Source of the DNA: LMUY01 sp964657445
Lineage (GTDB): Bacteria > Pseudomonadota > Alphaproteobacteria > Acetobacterales > Acetobacteraceae
Length of the DNA stretch: 18,393 bases
NCBI GenBank assembly: GCA_964657445.1
Contig: CAZZVB010000074.1
Location: forward strand, 1-18,393
Direction: 5' to 3'
The position numbers and the translations under genes were made by a program. Position 1 is the first letter of the stretch, and the number at the start of each line of letters is the position of its first letter. A model generated the notes under the pieces. That model did not search any database and was not told where the DNA came from. It saw nothing but the letters and a program-made list of their open reading frames with translations. Below are positions 7,260 through 14,520 of the stretch, one piece after another.

Positions 7260-8654
7260 ATGGCGCATGAGATCCTGATCGTTGACGACGAGCCCGACAT
7301 CCGGCTGTTGATCGACGGCATTCTACGCGACGAGGGGTACGAGACGCGCCAGGCGGCGGATTCCGATTCCGCCCTGCTCGCGTTCCGTGCCCGGCGTCCC
7401 TCGATGGTGATCCTCGACGTTTGGCTGCAGAACTCCCGGCTCGACGGGCTCGGCATCCTACAGGCGATCCACGCGGAGGAACCGCATATCCCCGTGGTCA
7501 TGATTTCGGGCCATGGCACGATCGAGATGGCGGTGACTGCCATCCAGCACGGCGCCTATGACTTCCTGGAAAAACCGTTCCAGTCCGACCGGCTGCTGCT
7601 GCAGGCGCGCCGCGCGCTCGAGGCGGCGCGGCTGGCGCGGGAGAACGCGGAACTGCGGCTTCGCGCCGGCGCCGAAAACGCGCTCACGGGCGAGAGCAGC
7701 GCGGTCAGCGGCTTGCGGACGGCCATAGACCGGGTCGCACCCACGGGCTCGCGGGTGTTGATCCACGGCCCCGCCGGGTCCGGGAAGGAGGTCGTGGCCC
7801 GCATGGTGCACGCCAAGTCCCGCCGCGCCGATGGCCCGTTCGTGGCACTGAACTGCGCCACGCTGGCGCCGGGCCGCTTCGAGGAGGAGTTGTTCGGCGT
7901 CGAGGCAGGCCATGACGCGCCCGCGACGCCTCGCCGCGCCGGCGTGCTGGAGCGTGCGCATGGCGGCACCCTGCTGCTCGACGAAGTGTCCGACATGCCG
8001 CTGGAGACCCAGGGCAAGATCGTGCGCGCCTTGCAGGACCAGACGTTCGAGCGCCTGGGCGGCAATGCCCGCGTGAAGGTGGACGTCCGCGTGCTCGCGA
8101 TCACCAACAAGGACTTGCAGGTGGAGATCACCGGCGGGCGCTTCCGGGAGGACCTGTATTACCGCCTGGCGGTGGTGCCGATCCGGATGCCGTCGCTGAA
8201 GGAGCGCCGCGAGGACATTCCGGAGCTGGCGCGCTACTTCCTCACCCGCTCGGCCGAGAACTCGGGCATCCCGGGCCGCGAGCTATCGGCCGACACGCTG
8301 GCCGCGCTGCAGACCTACGACTGGCCCGGCAACGTCCGTCAGTTGCGGAACCTGATGGACTGGCTGCTGATCATGGCGCCCGGCGGAACCGGCGACGCGA
8401 TCCGCGCCGACATGCTGCCGCCAGAGATAGGGCAGGGCGCCCCGGCGCTGCTGAACTTCGACCCGACGGCCGACATCATGGCCCTGCCGCTGCGTGAGGC
8501 GCGCGACCTGTTCGAAACGCAGTATCTGCAAGCGCAACTGGTCCGCTTCGGCGGCAACATCAGCCGCACGGCAGGCTTCGTCGGCATGGAGCGCAGCGCG
8601 CTGCACCGCAAGCTGAAGCAGTTGGGCGTGAATTCGGACGACAAGGGCGGGTAA
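7260..8654 (+). CDS. ntrX: Response regulator NtrX (AAA+ type, without the GAFTGA loop)
   Basis: The start is the ATG at 7260, where the receiver begins (MAHEILIVDDEPDIRL). A longer in-frame version from 7161 would overlap ntrY and add 33 unrelated residues. The protein is 464 residues. The receiver has D9/D10, phospho-acceptor D53 and K105. The AAA+ domain has Walker A GPAGSGKE (170-177), Walker B LLLDEVSD (238-245) and FREDLYYRL. The Fis-type helix-turn-helix lies at about 432-455. Where NtrC has GAFTGA, this protein has GVEAGHDAPATPRR (213-226), so it probably cannot remodel sigma-54 polymerase. Loss of that loop is known in alphaproteobacterial NtrX proteins, which act as DNA-binding regulators at other promoters. 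It lies 40 bp after ntrY and is the last gene of the ntr block. Confidence 0.94.
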   Translation: MAHEILIVDDEPDIRLLIDGILRDEGYETRQAADSDSALLAFRARRPSMVILDVWLQNSRLDGLGILQAIHAEEPHIPVVMISGHGTIEMAVTAIQHGAYDFLEKPFQSDRLLLQARRALEAARLARENAELRLRAGAENALTGESSAVSGLRTAIDRVAPTGSRVLIHGPAGSGKEVVARMVHAKSRRADGPFVALNCATLAPGRFEEELFGVEAGHDAPATPRRAGVLERAHGGTLLLDEVSDMPLETQGKIVRALQDQTFERLGGNARVKVDVRVLAITNKDLQVEITGGRFREDLYYRLAVVPIRMPSLKERREDIPELARYFLTRSAENSGIPGRELSADTLAALQTYDWPGNVRQLRNLMDWLLIMAPGGTGDAIRADMLPPEIGQGAPALLNFDPTADIMALPLREARDLFETQYLQAQLVRFGGNISRTAGFVGMERSALHRKLKQLGVNSDDKGG

Positions 8655-8713
8655 ATGCTCCCTTCAGCCGCTCGGGTTTGCGTGCCCTGGAGATAGGGGC
8701 AGGAGCGCGGCAT

Positions 8714-9127
8714 TCAGCAGCGGGCATACTCGGCAGCAGCGAGGTAGGCGGCCGGTTTAAGGATGCGTACTCCGCGCCACGGGTCCAGAACGAGTAAGTC
8801 GGCGTCGCCGCTGACGATGATGCCAGCGCCCGAGGCCAAAGCGAGTTCGAGATACTTGTCGTCCTTAGCGTCGCGGCAGTCGGTCACGCGCTTGGCCGGG
8901 GTGAACCACACTGCCTCGCCGCGCAAGATCTCCAGGATCCGCTTGCGGCGCACGGGCGAGACTGCCTGGGCAAAACGTGGCCTGTTAAGCACCTCGGCAA
9001 TCTCCGTGTCCACCGCATCCGACAGCGCAAATAGATCGGCGAATTGGGCGTGCAACAGTGCTCGTTCGGGTACGCTGTCCGCGCGCAGGGCGGCGCTGAT
9101 GACCGCGGAGGCGTCAAATACGATCAA
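8714..9127 (-). CDS. PIN-domain toxin of a type II toxin-antitoxin pair (COG1569-like)
   Basis: This 137-residue protein resembles the 'toxin-antitoxin system toxin, PIN family' group of Mg-dependent ribonucleases. MIVFDASAVISAAL at the N-terminus supplies acidic D5. A mid-region glutamate lies in DTEIAEVLNRPRF. The C-terminal acidic cluster is DAKDDKYLELALASGAGIIVSGDADLL, with two aspartate positions expected to complete the metal site. The start codon is TTG at 9127, overlapping the antitoxin stop as TTGA; no ATG or GTG in frame preserves the N-terminal D5 strand. A rare start with a 4-base overlap suggests coupled, low translation, which keeps antitoxin in excess. It is convergent with ntrX. 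The RNA target cannot be read from the sequence. Confidence 0.85.
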   Translation of the reverse strand: MIVFDASAVISAALRADSVPERALLHAQFADLFALSDAVDTEIAEVLNRPRFAQAVSPVRRKRILEILRGEAVWFTPAKRVTDCRDAKDDKYLELALASGAGIIVSGDADLLVLDPWRGVRILKPAAYLAAAEYARC

Positions 9128-9375
9128 CCCGCGGGGGCGGTTCGCCGCTCCGCGTTGTAGGCTTCGAGTTCCGCGTCGATGTCGGCATCGGTCAAGTCCG
9201 CATGGCGGGCCTCGGCCTTGGCCTCGGCAATCGCCACTGCCAGGTCGCTGGGGCCAGGCCGCGGCTGCAGGACGCGGCTAACCAGCCGGCCCATCGCCGC
9301 GCGTGTGCCAGCGTCGGCCAATGCAGCGGCGGCGGTCGCGTCAACCTCAAGTGTGACCGGAACGGTGTCGGGCAT
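9124..9375 (-). CDS. Cognate antitoxin of the PIN-domain toxin
   Basis: This acidic protein of 83 residues is encoded directly upstream of the PIN toxin. The N-terminal half (MPDTVPVTLEVDATAAAALADAG) looks like the short strand and helices of a small dimerising domain. The C-terminal half (about 44-78) is a charged helix rich in Ala, Glu and Asp (AIAEAKAEARHADLTDADID), typical of antitoxin tails that wrap round a PIN toxin and insert acidic or basic side chains in its active site. The start is supported by AGGAG (9383-9387, complementary strand) 7 bases from the ATG. Its family is assigned from position and general resemblance to short proteins paired with COG1569 toxins; I do not recognise a named fold. 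It probably represses its own operon with the toxin. Confidence 0.72.
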   Translation of the reverse strand: MPDTVPVTLEVDATAAAALADAGTRAAMGRLVSRVLQPRPGPSDLAVAIAEAKAEARHADLTDADIDAELEAYNAERRTAPAG

Positions 9376-9460
9376 GGGATGGCTCCTGCAGGCAGACTTT
9401 AGCGATGCGCTGTGGTTTGGGGCAATCGTGGCTCGGCCGACGAGAAGAAGGACGGTTCAT

Positions 9461-9498
9461 CTCCCTCTTCCTCCGGGAGAGGCCCGGGGTGAGGGGCC
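9461..9498. repeat. Dispersed palindromic repeat (REP-like), two small hairpins
   Basis: CTCCC (9461-9465) pairs with GGGAG (9475-9479), and GGCCC (9481-9485) pairs with GGGCC (9494-9498). The string GGGAGAGG followed by GGGGTGAGGGG is typical of intergenic repeats scattered through many alphaproteobacterial genomes. A relative sits at 16374-16393 in the same orientation. It lies downstream of the P450 gene, where it could end or protect transcripts. The rest of the 9376-9535 gap shows nothing I recognise. Confidence 0.55.
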
Positions 9499-9535
9499 AG
9501 CAGACGCCAGTCTCGCCACAGGTGCGGCGCGCCCT

Positions 9536-10897
9536 TTAGCGGTGTGGGGCGAGATCGAAAAACACCGCCCGGTCCGGCTGCGTCGTCACTCGCCCGACCG
9601 GCCGCACCGACGCGGCGTTCGCGGCCGTCACCGTCAGCGAGCCGAGCAGCTTGGCCAGCACCAGCACCGCTTCCGCCAGCGCAAACTGCGCAGCGACGCA
9701 AATCCGCGGTCCCGCGCCGAACGGCAGGTAGGCGAAACGGGGCGGCGGCTCGGCGCCGGGCATGAAGCGGGAGGGATCGAACACCGCCGGGTCACGCCAT
9801 AGCAGGGCGTGGCGATGCAGCACCCAGGGCGCAATGGCGACCGTGGCGCCACGAGGGATCAGCGTGCCATTGGCGGCGTCGCGCTGGATCGCCTCCCGCG
9901 TCACCAGGAAGGCGGGCGGAAACAGCCGCAACGCCTCGCTCACCACGGCGCGCGTGACGGGCAGGCGCTGCAATACGGCGGACGCATCCTCCGGGCCGAA
10001 CGGGTTGGCCGCCGCCTCGTCTGCGACACGGCCCTGCCACAGCGGTGATTGCGCGAGCAGCGTCATCGACCAGAACAGCGTCAGCGCCGTGGTTTCGTGC
10101 CCGGCCAGGATCATCGTCGCAACCTGGTCGCATAGCTGTTCGCGGCTGAATCCCTCCCCGGTTTCAGGGTCGCGCGCGGCGACCAGCATGTCGAACAGGT
10201 CGCGCGGCCCGTCCGTGGCCGGCATGCGGGCGCGGGCGTCCACGATGCTGCCGATGAGCCGGGTCCATTCATTGCGGAACCGCCGCCGTGCGCCATCATG
10301 CGGGCCCGGCATGCCGTTCGGCGCCAGCATGTCCCAGGCAGACGGCCGCGCGAGTTGCAGGGCGAAGCGCATCAGCAGATCGCGCATCGGGCCGCCGTGC
10401 AGGGTCATTTCCAGCGAGAACATCGACCGGCCGGCGATCTCCAGCGCCGTGCGCTGCATCTCCGGCAGCAGATCGACGCCGCTCCGCCCGCTCAAGCGCT
10501 CCAGGCACTCGGCCGCCACGGTCGCGACGTGGCTGGTCAGCACGGGCATCGAACGGGGCGCCAGCAGGGGCGCGATCGTGCGGCGCTGGTGGCGCCACGC
10601 GGCGCCCTCGCTGAGCAGCAGGCCTTCGCCCAGCAGCGGCGCCAGCATCTTGCGGGAGATACCCGGCCGCCGGTAATTCGCGACGTTGCGCACCAGGACG
10701 TGCCCGATCGCTTCCGGATCGTTCAGCAGCACCTGCATTCGGCCCAGGAAGCTGCCGACCACGGCCGGGCGTTCGTAGGCCCGGCGGCCCCACATCTCCA
10801 GCGCGTTGCCCCGCAGGATCGTCAGCGTGGCGAGCGCCCCGGGGCTCGTGCTGCGGATCGGGTGGATGGCTGGGATAAGGCGCGGTTCCGCGAGCAT
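9536..10897 (-). CDS. Cytochrome P450 monooxygenase
   Basis: This 453-residue soluble P450 would insert one oxygen atom from O2 into an unidentified substrate using electrons from a ferredoxin or reductase; none is encoded in this window. All family signatures are present: C-helix WRHQRR (101-106), I-helix oxygen-activation motif AGHETT (265-270), K-helix EALR (E321, R324), a PERF-type region around DPSRF (374-378), and haem loop FGAGPRICVA with cysteine ligand C400. No signal peptide or membrane anchor is obvious. The general look (WRHQRR, AGHETT, FGAGPRIC) is of the bacterial P450 group resembling CYP4/fatty-acid hydroxylases rather than camphor-type enzymes, but substrate cannot be inferred. 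The start is 14 bp after the receiver gene, with no strong Shine-Dalgarno sequence, so it probably depends on the upstream genes for expression. Confidence 0.93.
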   Translation of the reverse strand: MLAEPRLIPAIHPIRSTSPGALATLTILRGNALEMWGRRAYERPAVVGSFLGRMQVLLNDPEAIGHVLVRNVANYRRPGISRKMLAPLLGEGLLLSEGAAWRHQRRTIAPLLAPRSMPVLTSHVATVAAECLERLSGRSGVDLLPEMQRTALEIAGRSMFSLEMTLHGGPMRDLLMRFALQLARPSAWDMLAPNGMPGPHDGARRRFRNEWTRLIGSIVDARARMPATDGPRDLFDMLVAARDPETGEGFSREQLCDQVATMILAGHETTALTLFWSMTLLAQSPLWQGRVADEAAANPFGPEDASAVLQRLPVTRAVVSEALRLFPPAFLVTREAIQRDAANGTLIPRGATVAIAPWVLHRHALLWRDPAVFDPSRFMPGAEPPPRFAYLPFGAGPRICVAAQFALAEAVLVLAKLLGSLTVTAANAASVRPVGRVTTQPDRAVFFDLAPHR

Positions 10898-10911
10898 GCC
10901 GGCAGCGCCGC

Positions 10912-11292
10912 CTAAACCGTCGATTGCGCCAGGAGGATAGCCGCCAGCGCCCGCTCGCTGATCGGCTTTTCCAGCCGCGGATGATGCCGGTAGGCAGGGT
11001 CCAGGGCTTCGGCGCTGAAGCCGGTCGCGAAGACGAATGGCACGCCGTTGGCGATCAAGGCGTCGGCGATCGGATAGGATGGGGTGCCGTGCAGATCGAC
11101 GTCCAGGACCGCGCCATCAAGCGCCGCCTCGGTCCGGAGCAACTTGAGCGTGTCGCCCATCCGGCCAACCGGCCCGACAGGAACGGCCCCTGCTGCCCGC
11201 AATGCATCAACCATGTCGTAGGCGATCATGTAGTCGTCTTCGACCACCAGGATACGCTTTCCCAGCAGCGGCCTGCCGTCTGCGCTGTCCAT
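10912..11292 (-). CDS. Stand-alone receiver-domain response regulator
   Basis: This 126-residue protein is a single CheY-like receiver without an output domain. The acidic pair is E18-D19-D20 in ILVVEDDYMIAYDM, the phospho-acceptor is D64 in AVLDVDLHG, the conserved switch threonine is in VFATGFS (T90), and K109 lies in LEKPIS. The start at 11292 is chosen because GGGAGG lies 5 bases upstream and the receiver begins directly after. A longer frame reaching 11382 would only cover the kinase tail antisense-free in another frame. The gene begins one base after the kinase stop. Receivers of this type beside HWE kinases are usually their phosphorylation target or sink. The output is unknown; it could feed general-stress signalling or act through a protein partner. 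P450 is 14 bp downstream. Confidence 0.9.
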   Translation of the reverse strand: MDSADGRPLLGKRILVVEDDYMIAYDMVDALRAAGAVPVGPVGRMGDTLKLLRTEAALDGAVLDVDLHGTPSYPIADALIANGVPFVFATGFSAEALDPAYRHHPRLEKPISERALAAILLAQSTV

Positions 11293-11293
11293 G

Positions 11294-14200
11294 TCAACCT
11301 CCCGCGGCGCTCGGGATGTGGTGATCGCCTGCGCAATAGTCGAGCGGCAGTTCAATGCTGCAAGACACACCACCTGGGCCAAGGACGAATGTGGTCTTGG
11401 CCTTGAGTGCCGACGTCAAGGAGTCCTCGATGAGGCGGCGGCCGAAGCCAATCCGGTTCGCGCCGGCCGGGACAGCGACCCCGGTTTCGACCCAGTCGAG
11501 CAGCAACGTCGATGAGTCGCGGCGCTGCTCGACCTTCCAGGTGACGGATAAGCGGGCCCGCTGTTCTGCGGCATCACCGGCCTTGAGCGCGCCGTATTTG
11601 ACGGCGTTGGTCGCCAGCTCATGCAGCACCAGCGCGACCGCCTGAACGTCTTCCAGCCGAAGGTCCACCCGCGGCCCGCTGAGATGGACGTGTTCACCTT
11701 CGCCCGCTCCGTGGGCTTTCAACTCGAGCGTGAGGATCTCACCCAGTTCGACACTGTTCCCGGTCGCGTGGCTGATCAGGCCCTGAACCCGGCCCAGAGC
11801 GGACAGGCGTTCCTTGAAGTCGTCGAGCGAGCCGCCCTTGCCGATCGTCTGGCGGGCAATGGCCTGCACCACCCCCAGAAGGTTGCGGGTGCGGTGCTGC
11901 AACTCCGCGACCATCACGCGTAGCCGAGCCTCCGCCCGGGTCAGCCCGGTGACGTCCACGAACGTCACGACCACGCCCGCCGTGGCATGATCCTCGCCGC
12001 GATACGGCGTCACGCGCATCAGATAGTGGGCGCTGCCATCCTCGGGATTGATCCGCCGCTCGATCAGGTCGCTCCCTGCAAGGATCGCCGCCACGTCGTC
12101 GCGCAGATCGGGCAGTTGCATCCGGCTCGACAAGTCGGTCAGCGGACGCCCGCGGTCACCCGGCAGGATGTTGAAGACCTGCGACATCGCCGGCGTGAAG
12201 TTTTGGATGACCAGCGCGCGGTCGAGGAAGATCGTCGCGATGTTGGTGCTGTCGAACAGATTCTGCAGGTCATTGTTCGTGCGGTCGAGCGCGTCCACCT
12301 TGCCGGTCAGTTCGGCATTGACGGTGTGCAGTTCCTCGTTGACCGACTGAAGCTCCTCCTTGGAGGCTTCCAGTTCCTCATTGGTGGACTGGAACTCCTC
12401 GTTGACGGATTGCAGCTCCTCGTTCGACGATTTCAGCTCCTCCAGCGCGGTTTCATATTCCTCCACCAGCGACTGCAGCCGCTCCCGCGTGTCGCGGAGT
12501 TCCTGCTCGATCTGGAAACTGGCGCCATCGCGCATGGTCACCGAGCGGCTGGCCGCCTCCTCCCGGCTGAGCATGCCGCCCTCGTCGGAGAACAGGACGA
12601 GGTAGAGCGGCTCATCCAGCCCATCGGCCACCGGGTCCACGGTCAATGTGACGAGCTGGACCCGTCCGTCGTCGGTCTCGACGGCGACGCCCTCGCGCAC
12701 CGCGGTCTGATTGCGCTCCATCGCCTCCCGGAACAGGGTGCGCAGGTCCAGGCGCAAGCCACGGCGCGCCAGGATCAACAGTTGCCGCGTGGGAATGCCC
12801 GGCGCCGCTTCCAGGTACTTGCCGGTCCGGGACGAGTAGAACACCACGTCGCCTTCCCGGTTCACCACCACGTGCGGCGGGCTGAACCGCTCCAGCACCT
12901 GCGCCTGGACCGATTGGCGCATGGCCATCGCCCCTGCGCCCAGCTTGCGCGGCCGCATTTCGCCGATCTGGCCGGGCGGCCCCATGTTGCGAACCATCAA
13001 CGGCAGGCTGATGGACGCCGTGACATCGTCCCGTTTGCGGAAAATGCGGTGCTTCTTGTCGATCGCCGTGAACAGGTCGCGGAATTGGCTGACGTTCTCC
13101 GACGTGCCCAGGAACAGATATCCGTTGGATCGCAGCGAATGGTGGAAGGTCGGAACCACCTGGCTTTGCGCGTCCGCGCCAAAGTAGATCAGCAGGTTGC
13201 GGCACGACACGAGGTCCATGCGTGAGAACGGCGGATCCCGGATGACGCTGTGCGGCGAGAAGATGCACAGGTCGCGGACCTCTTTCGCGATGACCGAACT
13301 GCCGCCATCCTCGACGAAGAAGCGCTTGCGCCGCTCCGGCGAAACGCTGTCGAGCAGCGCTTCCGGATAGCGGGCCGAACGCGCGACGCCGAGCGCATGT
13401 TCGTCGATATCGGTGGCGAAGATCTGCACGCGCGGCGGGGCGGCCAGCCCGTCCATGTGCTCCCGCAGCAGAATGCCGACGGAATAGACCTCCTCGCCGG
13501 TGGCGCAACCCGGAACCCAGATCCGCACGGTATCGGTCGTGGTGCGGCCCTCGAACAGCTTCGGGATGACCAGCTCGGCCAGGTTCTCGAAGGCTTCGCC
13601 ATCCCTGAAGAAATTCGTGACGTTGATCAGCAGGTCCCGGAAGAGGGCGCTTGCCTCGGTCGCGTCCTGCCGCAGGCGCTCGACATAGGCCTGGATGGTG
13701 TTGATCTGCACCACCTGCATGCGCCGCTGCACCCGGCGCAGGAACGTCTTGATCTTGTAGCCTGCAAAGTCATGGCCGATTTGGCTGCGCAGGATGGCGT
13801 AGATCTCGCCGCGAGCGTGGTCGCTGGTATCGCCATCATCCGAGAGCACGGGATTGCCGGACATTTCCTCCAGCGCGCTTTGGCCGCGGGCGAACTCCTC
13901 CAGCTTATGGCCCATTCGCTCGGCCGGGACCGCGAGGTCGATGACCCCGGCAGCGATCGCGCCCTGGGGCATGTCGGAGTGGCCGGGGCCGTAATCGTCG
14001 GCGGTTTGCGCCAGGGTCAGGCCACCGCGCTCCTTGATGGCCTTTGCGCCCAGCGTTCCGTCGCCATCGCCGCCCGACAGCACGACGCCCGCCGCATACT
14101 CCCCCAAATCGATGGCCAAGGCGCTGAAGAAGATGTCGATCGGCTTGCGCTCCCGCCGGCTGCCATCCTGCTTCTTCACCACCAGGCGGCGGTTCCGGAT

Positions 14201-14479
14201 GGTGATGATGGCGTCGGACGGCAGCACGTACACGCAGTTCGGTTCGACTTCGGCGCCATCCACTGCGACGGCTACGGCAAGCTTGGTGTAGCGGGCGATG
14301 ATCTCGTGAAGGATGCTCTCCCGATCCGGGCTCAAATGGGTGATGATGACGAGCGCCAATCCCGGGTCTTCGGGCATGCCGCGGAAGAACCCTTCGAGCG
14401 CCTCCACCCCGCCGGCCGATGCGCCCACGCCAACAATCGGAAACGGACGCCCTTCGATCACCGGCCCATCACTTTGCAC
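11294..14479 (-). CDS. CheB-CheR-PAS-HWE sensor histidine kinase fusion
   Basis: A cytoplasmic 1061-residue fusion. A CheB-type methylesterase domain (about 12-195) has the triad S21 (GASAGG), H48 (THLSPDR) and D140 (SGGDGDGT). A CheR domain (about 222-483) has SAM-binding VPGCATGEE (322-330) and CRNLLIYF (426-433). A PAS-like region (about 525-635) is followed by a coiled coil (about 655-740), a second PAS (about 742-850) and an HWE-family kinase. That kinase has LQHRTRNLLGVVQ (H862), N-box LHELATNAVKYGAL (N958) and GFGRRLIE. No membrane segment is visible. The CheB and CheR catalytic residues are intact. They may modify another receptor or this protein itself, but in the family they are often only sensory. 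The start is GTG at 14479; GTG at 14461 is an alternative. The stop is one base from the receiver ATG. The natural phosphorylation partner is the receiver just downstream. The signal is unknown. Confidence 0.92.
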   Translation of the reverse strand: MQSDGPVIEGRPFPIVGVGASAGGVEALEGFFRGMPEDPGLALVIITHLSPDRESILHEIIARYTKLAVAVAVDGAEVEPNCVYVLPSDAIITIRNRRLVVKKQDGSRRERKPIDIFFSALAIDLGEYAAGVVLSGGDGDGTLGAKAIKERGGLTLAQTADDYGPGHSDMPQGAIAAGVIDLAVPAERMGHKLEEFARGQSALEEMSGNPVLSDDGDTSDHARGEIYAILRSQIGHDFAGYKIKTFLRRVQRRMQVVQINTIQAYVERLRQDATEASALFRDLLINVTNFFRDGEAFENLAELVIPKLFEGRTTTDTVRIWVPGCATGEEVYSVGILLREHMDGLAAPPRVQIFATDIDEHALGVARSARYPEALLDSVSPERRKRFFVEDGGSSVIAKEVRDLCIFSPHSVIRDPPFSRMDLVSCRNLLIYFGADAQSQVVPTFHHSLRSNGYLFLGTSENVSQFRDLFTAIDKKHRIFRKRDDVTASISLPLMVRNMGPPGQIGEMRPRKLGAGAMAMRQSVQAQVLERFSPPHVVVNREGDVVFYSSRTGKYLEAAPGIPTRQLLILARRGLRLDLRTLFREAMERNQTAVREGVAVETDDGRVQLVTLTVDPVADGLDEPLYLVLFSDEGGMLSREEAASRSVTMRDGASFQIEQELRDTRERLQSLVEEYETALEELKSSNEELQSVNEEFQSTNEELEASKEELQSVNEELHTVNAELTGKVDALDRTNNDLQNLFDSTNIATIFLDRALVIQNFTPAMSQVFNILPGDRGRPLTDLSSRMQLPDLRDDVAAILAGSDLIERRINPEDGSAHYLMRVTPYRGEDHATAGVVVTFVDVTGLTRAEARLRVMVAELQHRTRNLLGVVQAIARQTIGKGGSLDDFKERLSALGRVQGLISHATGNSVELGEILTLELKAHGAGEGEHVHLSGPRVDLRLEDVQAVALVLHELATNAVKYGALKAGDAAEQRARLSVTWKVEQRRDSSTLLLDWVETGVAVPAGANRIGFGRRLIEDSLTSALKAKTTFVLGPGGVSCSIELPLDYCAGDHHIPSAAGG
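11298..11303 (-). promoter_or_regulatory. Ribosome-binding site of the receiver gene inside the kinase 3' end
   Basis: GGGAGG on the minus strand, 5 bases before the ATG at 11292, overlaps the last two glycine codons of the kinase gene. It fixes the receiver start and implies that ribosomes ending the kinase can re-initiate there. Confidence 0.75.
12296..12442 (-). repeat. Seven tandem 21-bp units encoding a heptad coiled coil in the kinase
   Basis: Residues 680-728 are seven consecutive heptads of EELxSxN type (EELKSSN, EELQSVN, EEFQSTN, EELEASK, EELQSVN, EELHTVN, AELTGKV). At DNA level this gives an imperfect 21-bp tandem array. It is the signalling helix between the two PAS regions, known in this kinase family. 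Unit number may vary between strains. Confidence 0.85.
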
Positions 14480-14520
14480 GACAGCGAAAGACTACCCGCC
14501 AACCAACCGATAAGCGATGG

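Noticed and set aside
8683..8701. Weak hairpin TGCCC/GGGCA between ntrX and the toxin gene
   Set aside because: The stem is only five pairs with no T-run, so I do not call a terminator.
11293..11382. Earlier receiver start inside the kinase gene
   Set aside because: The added 30 residues are not receiver-like, and a good ribosome site precedes the ATG at 11292.
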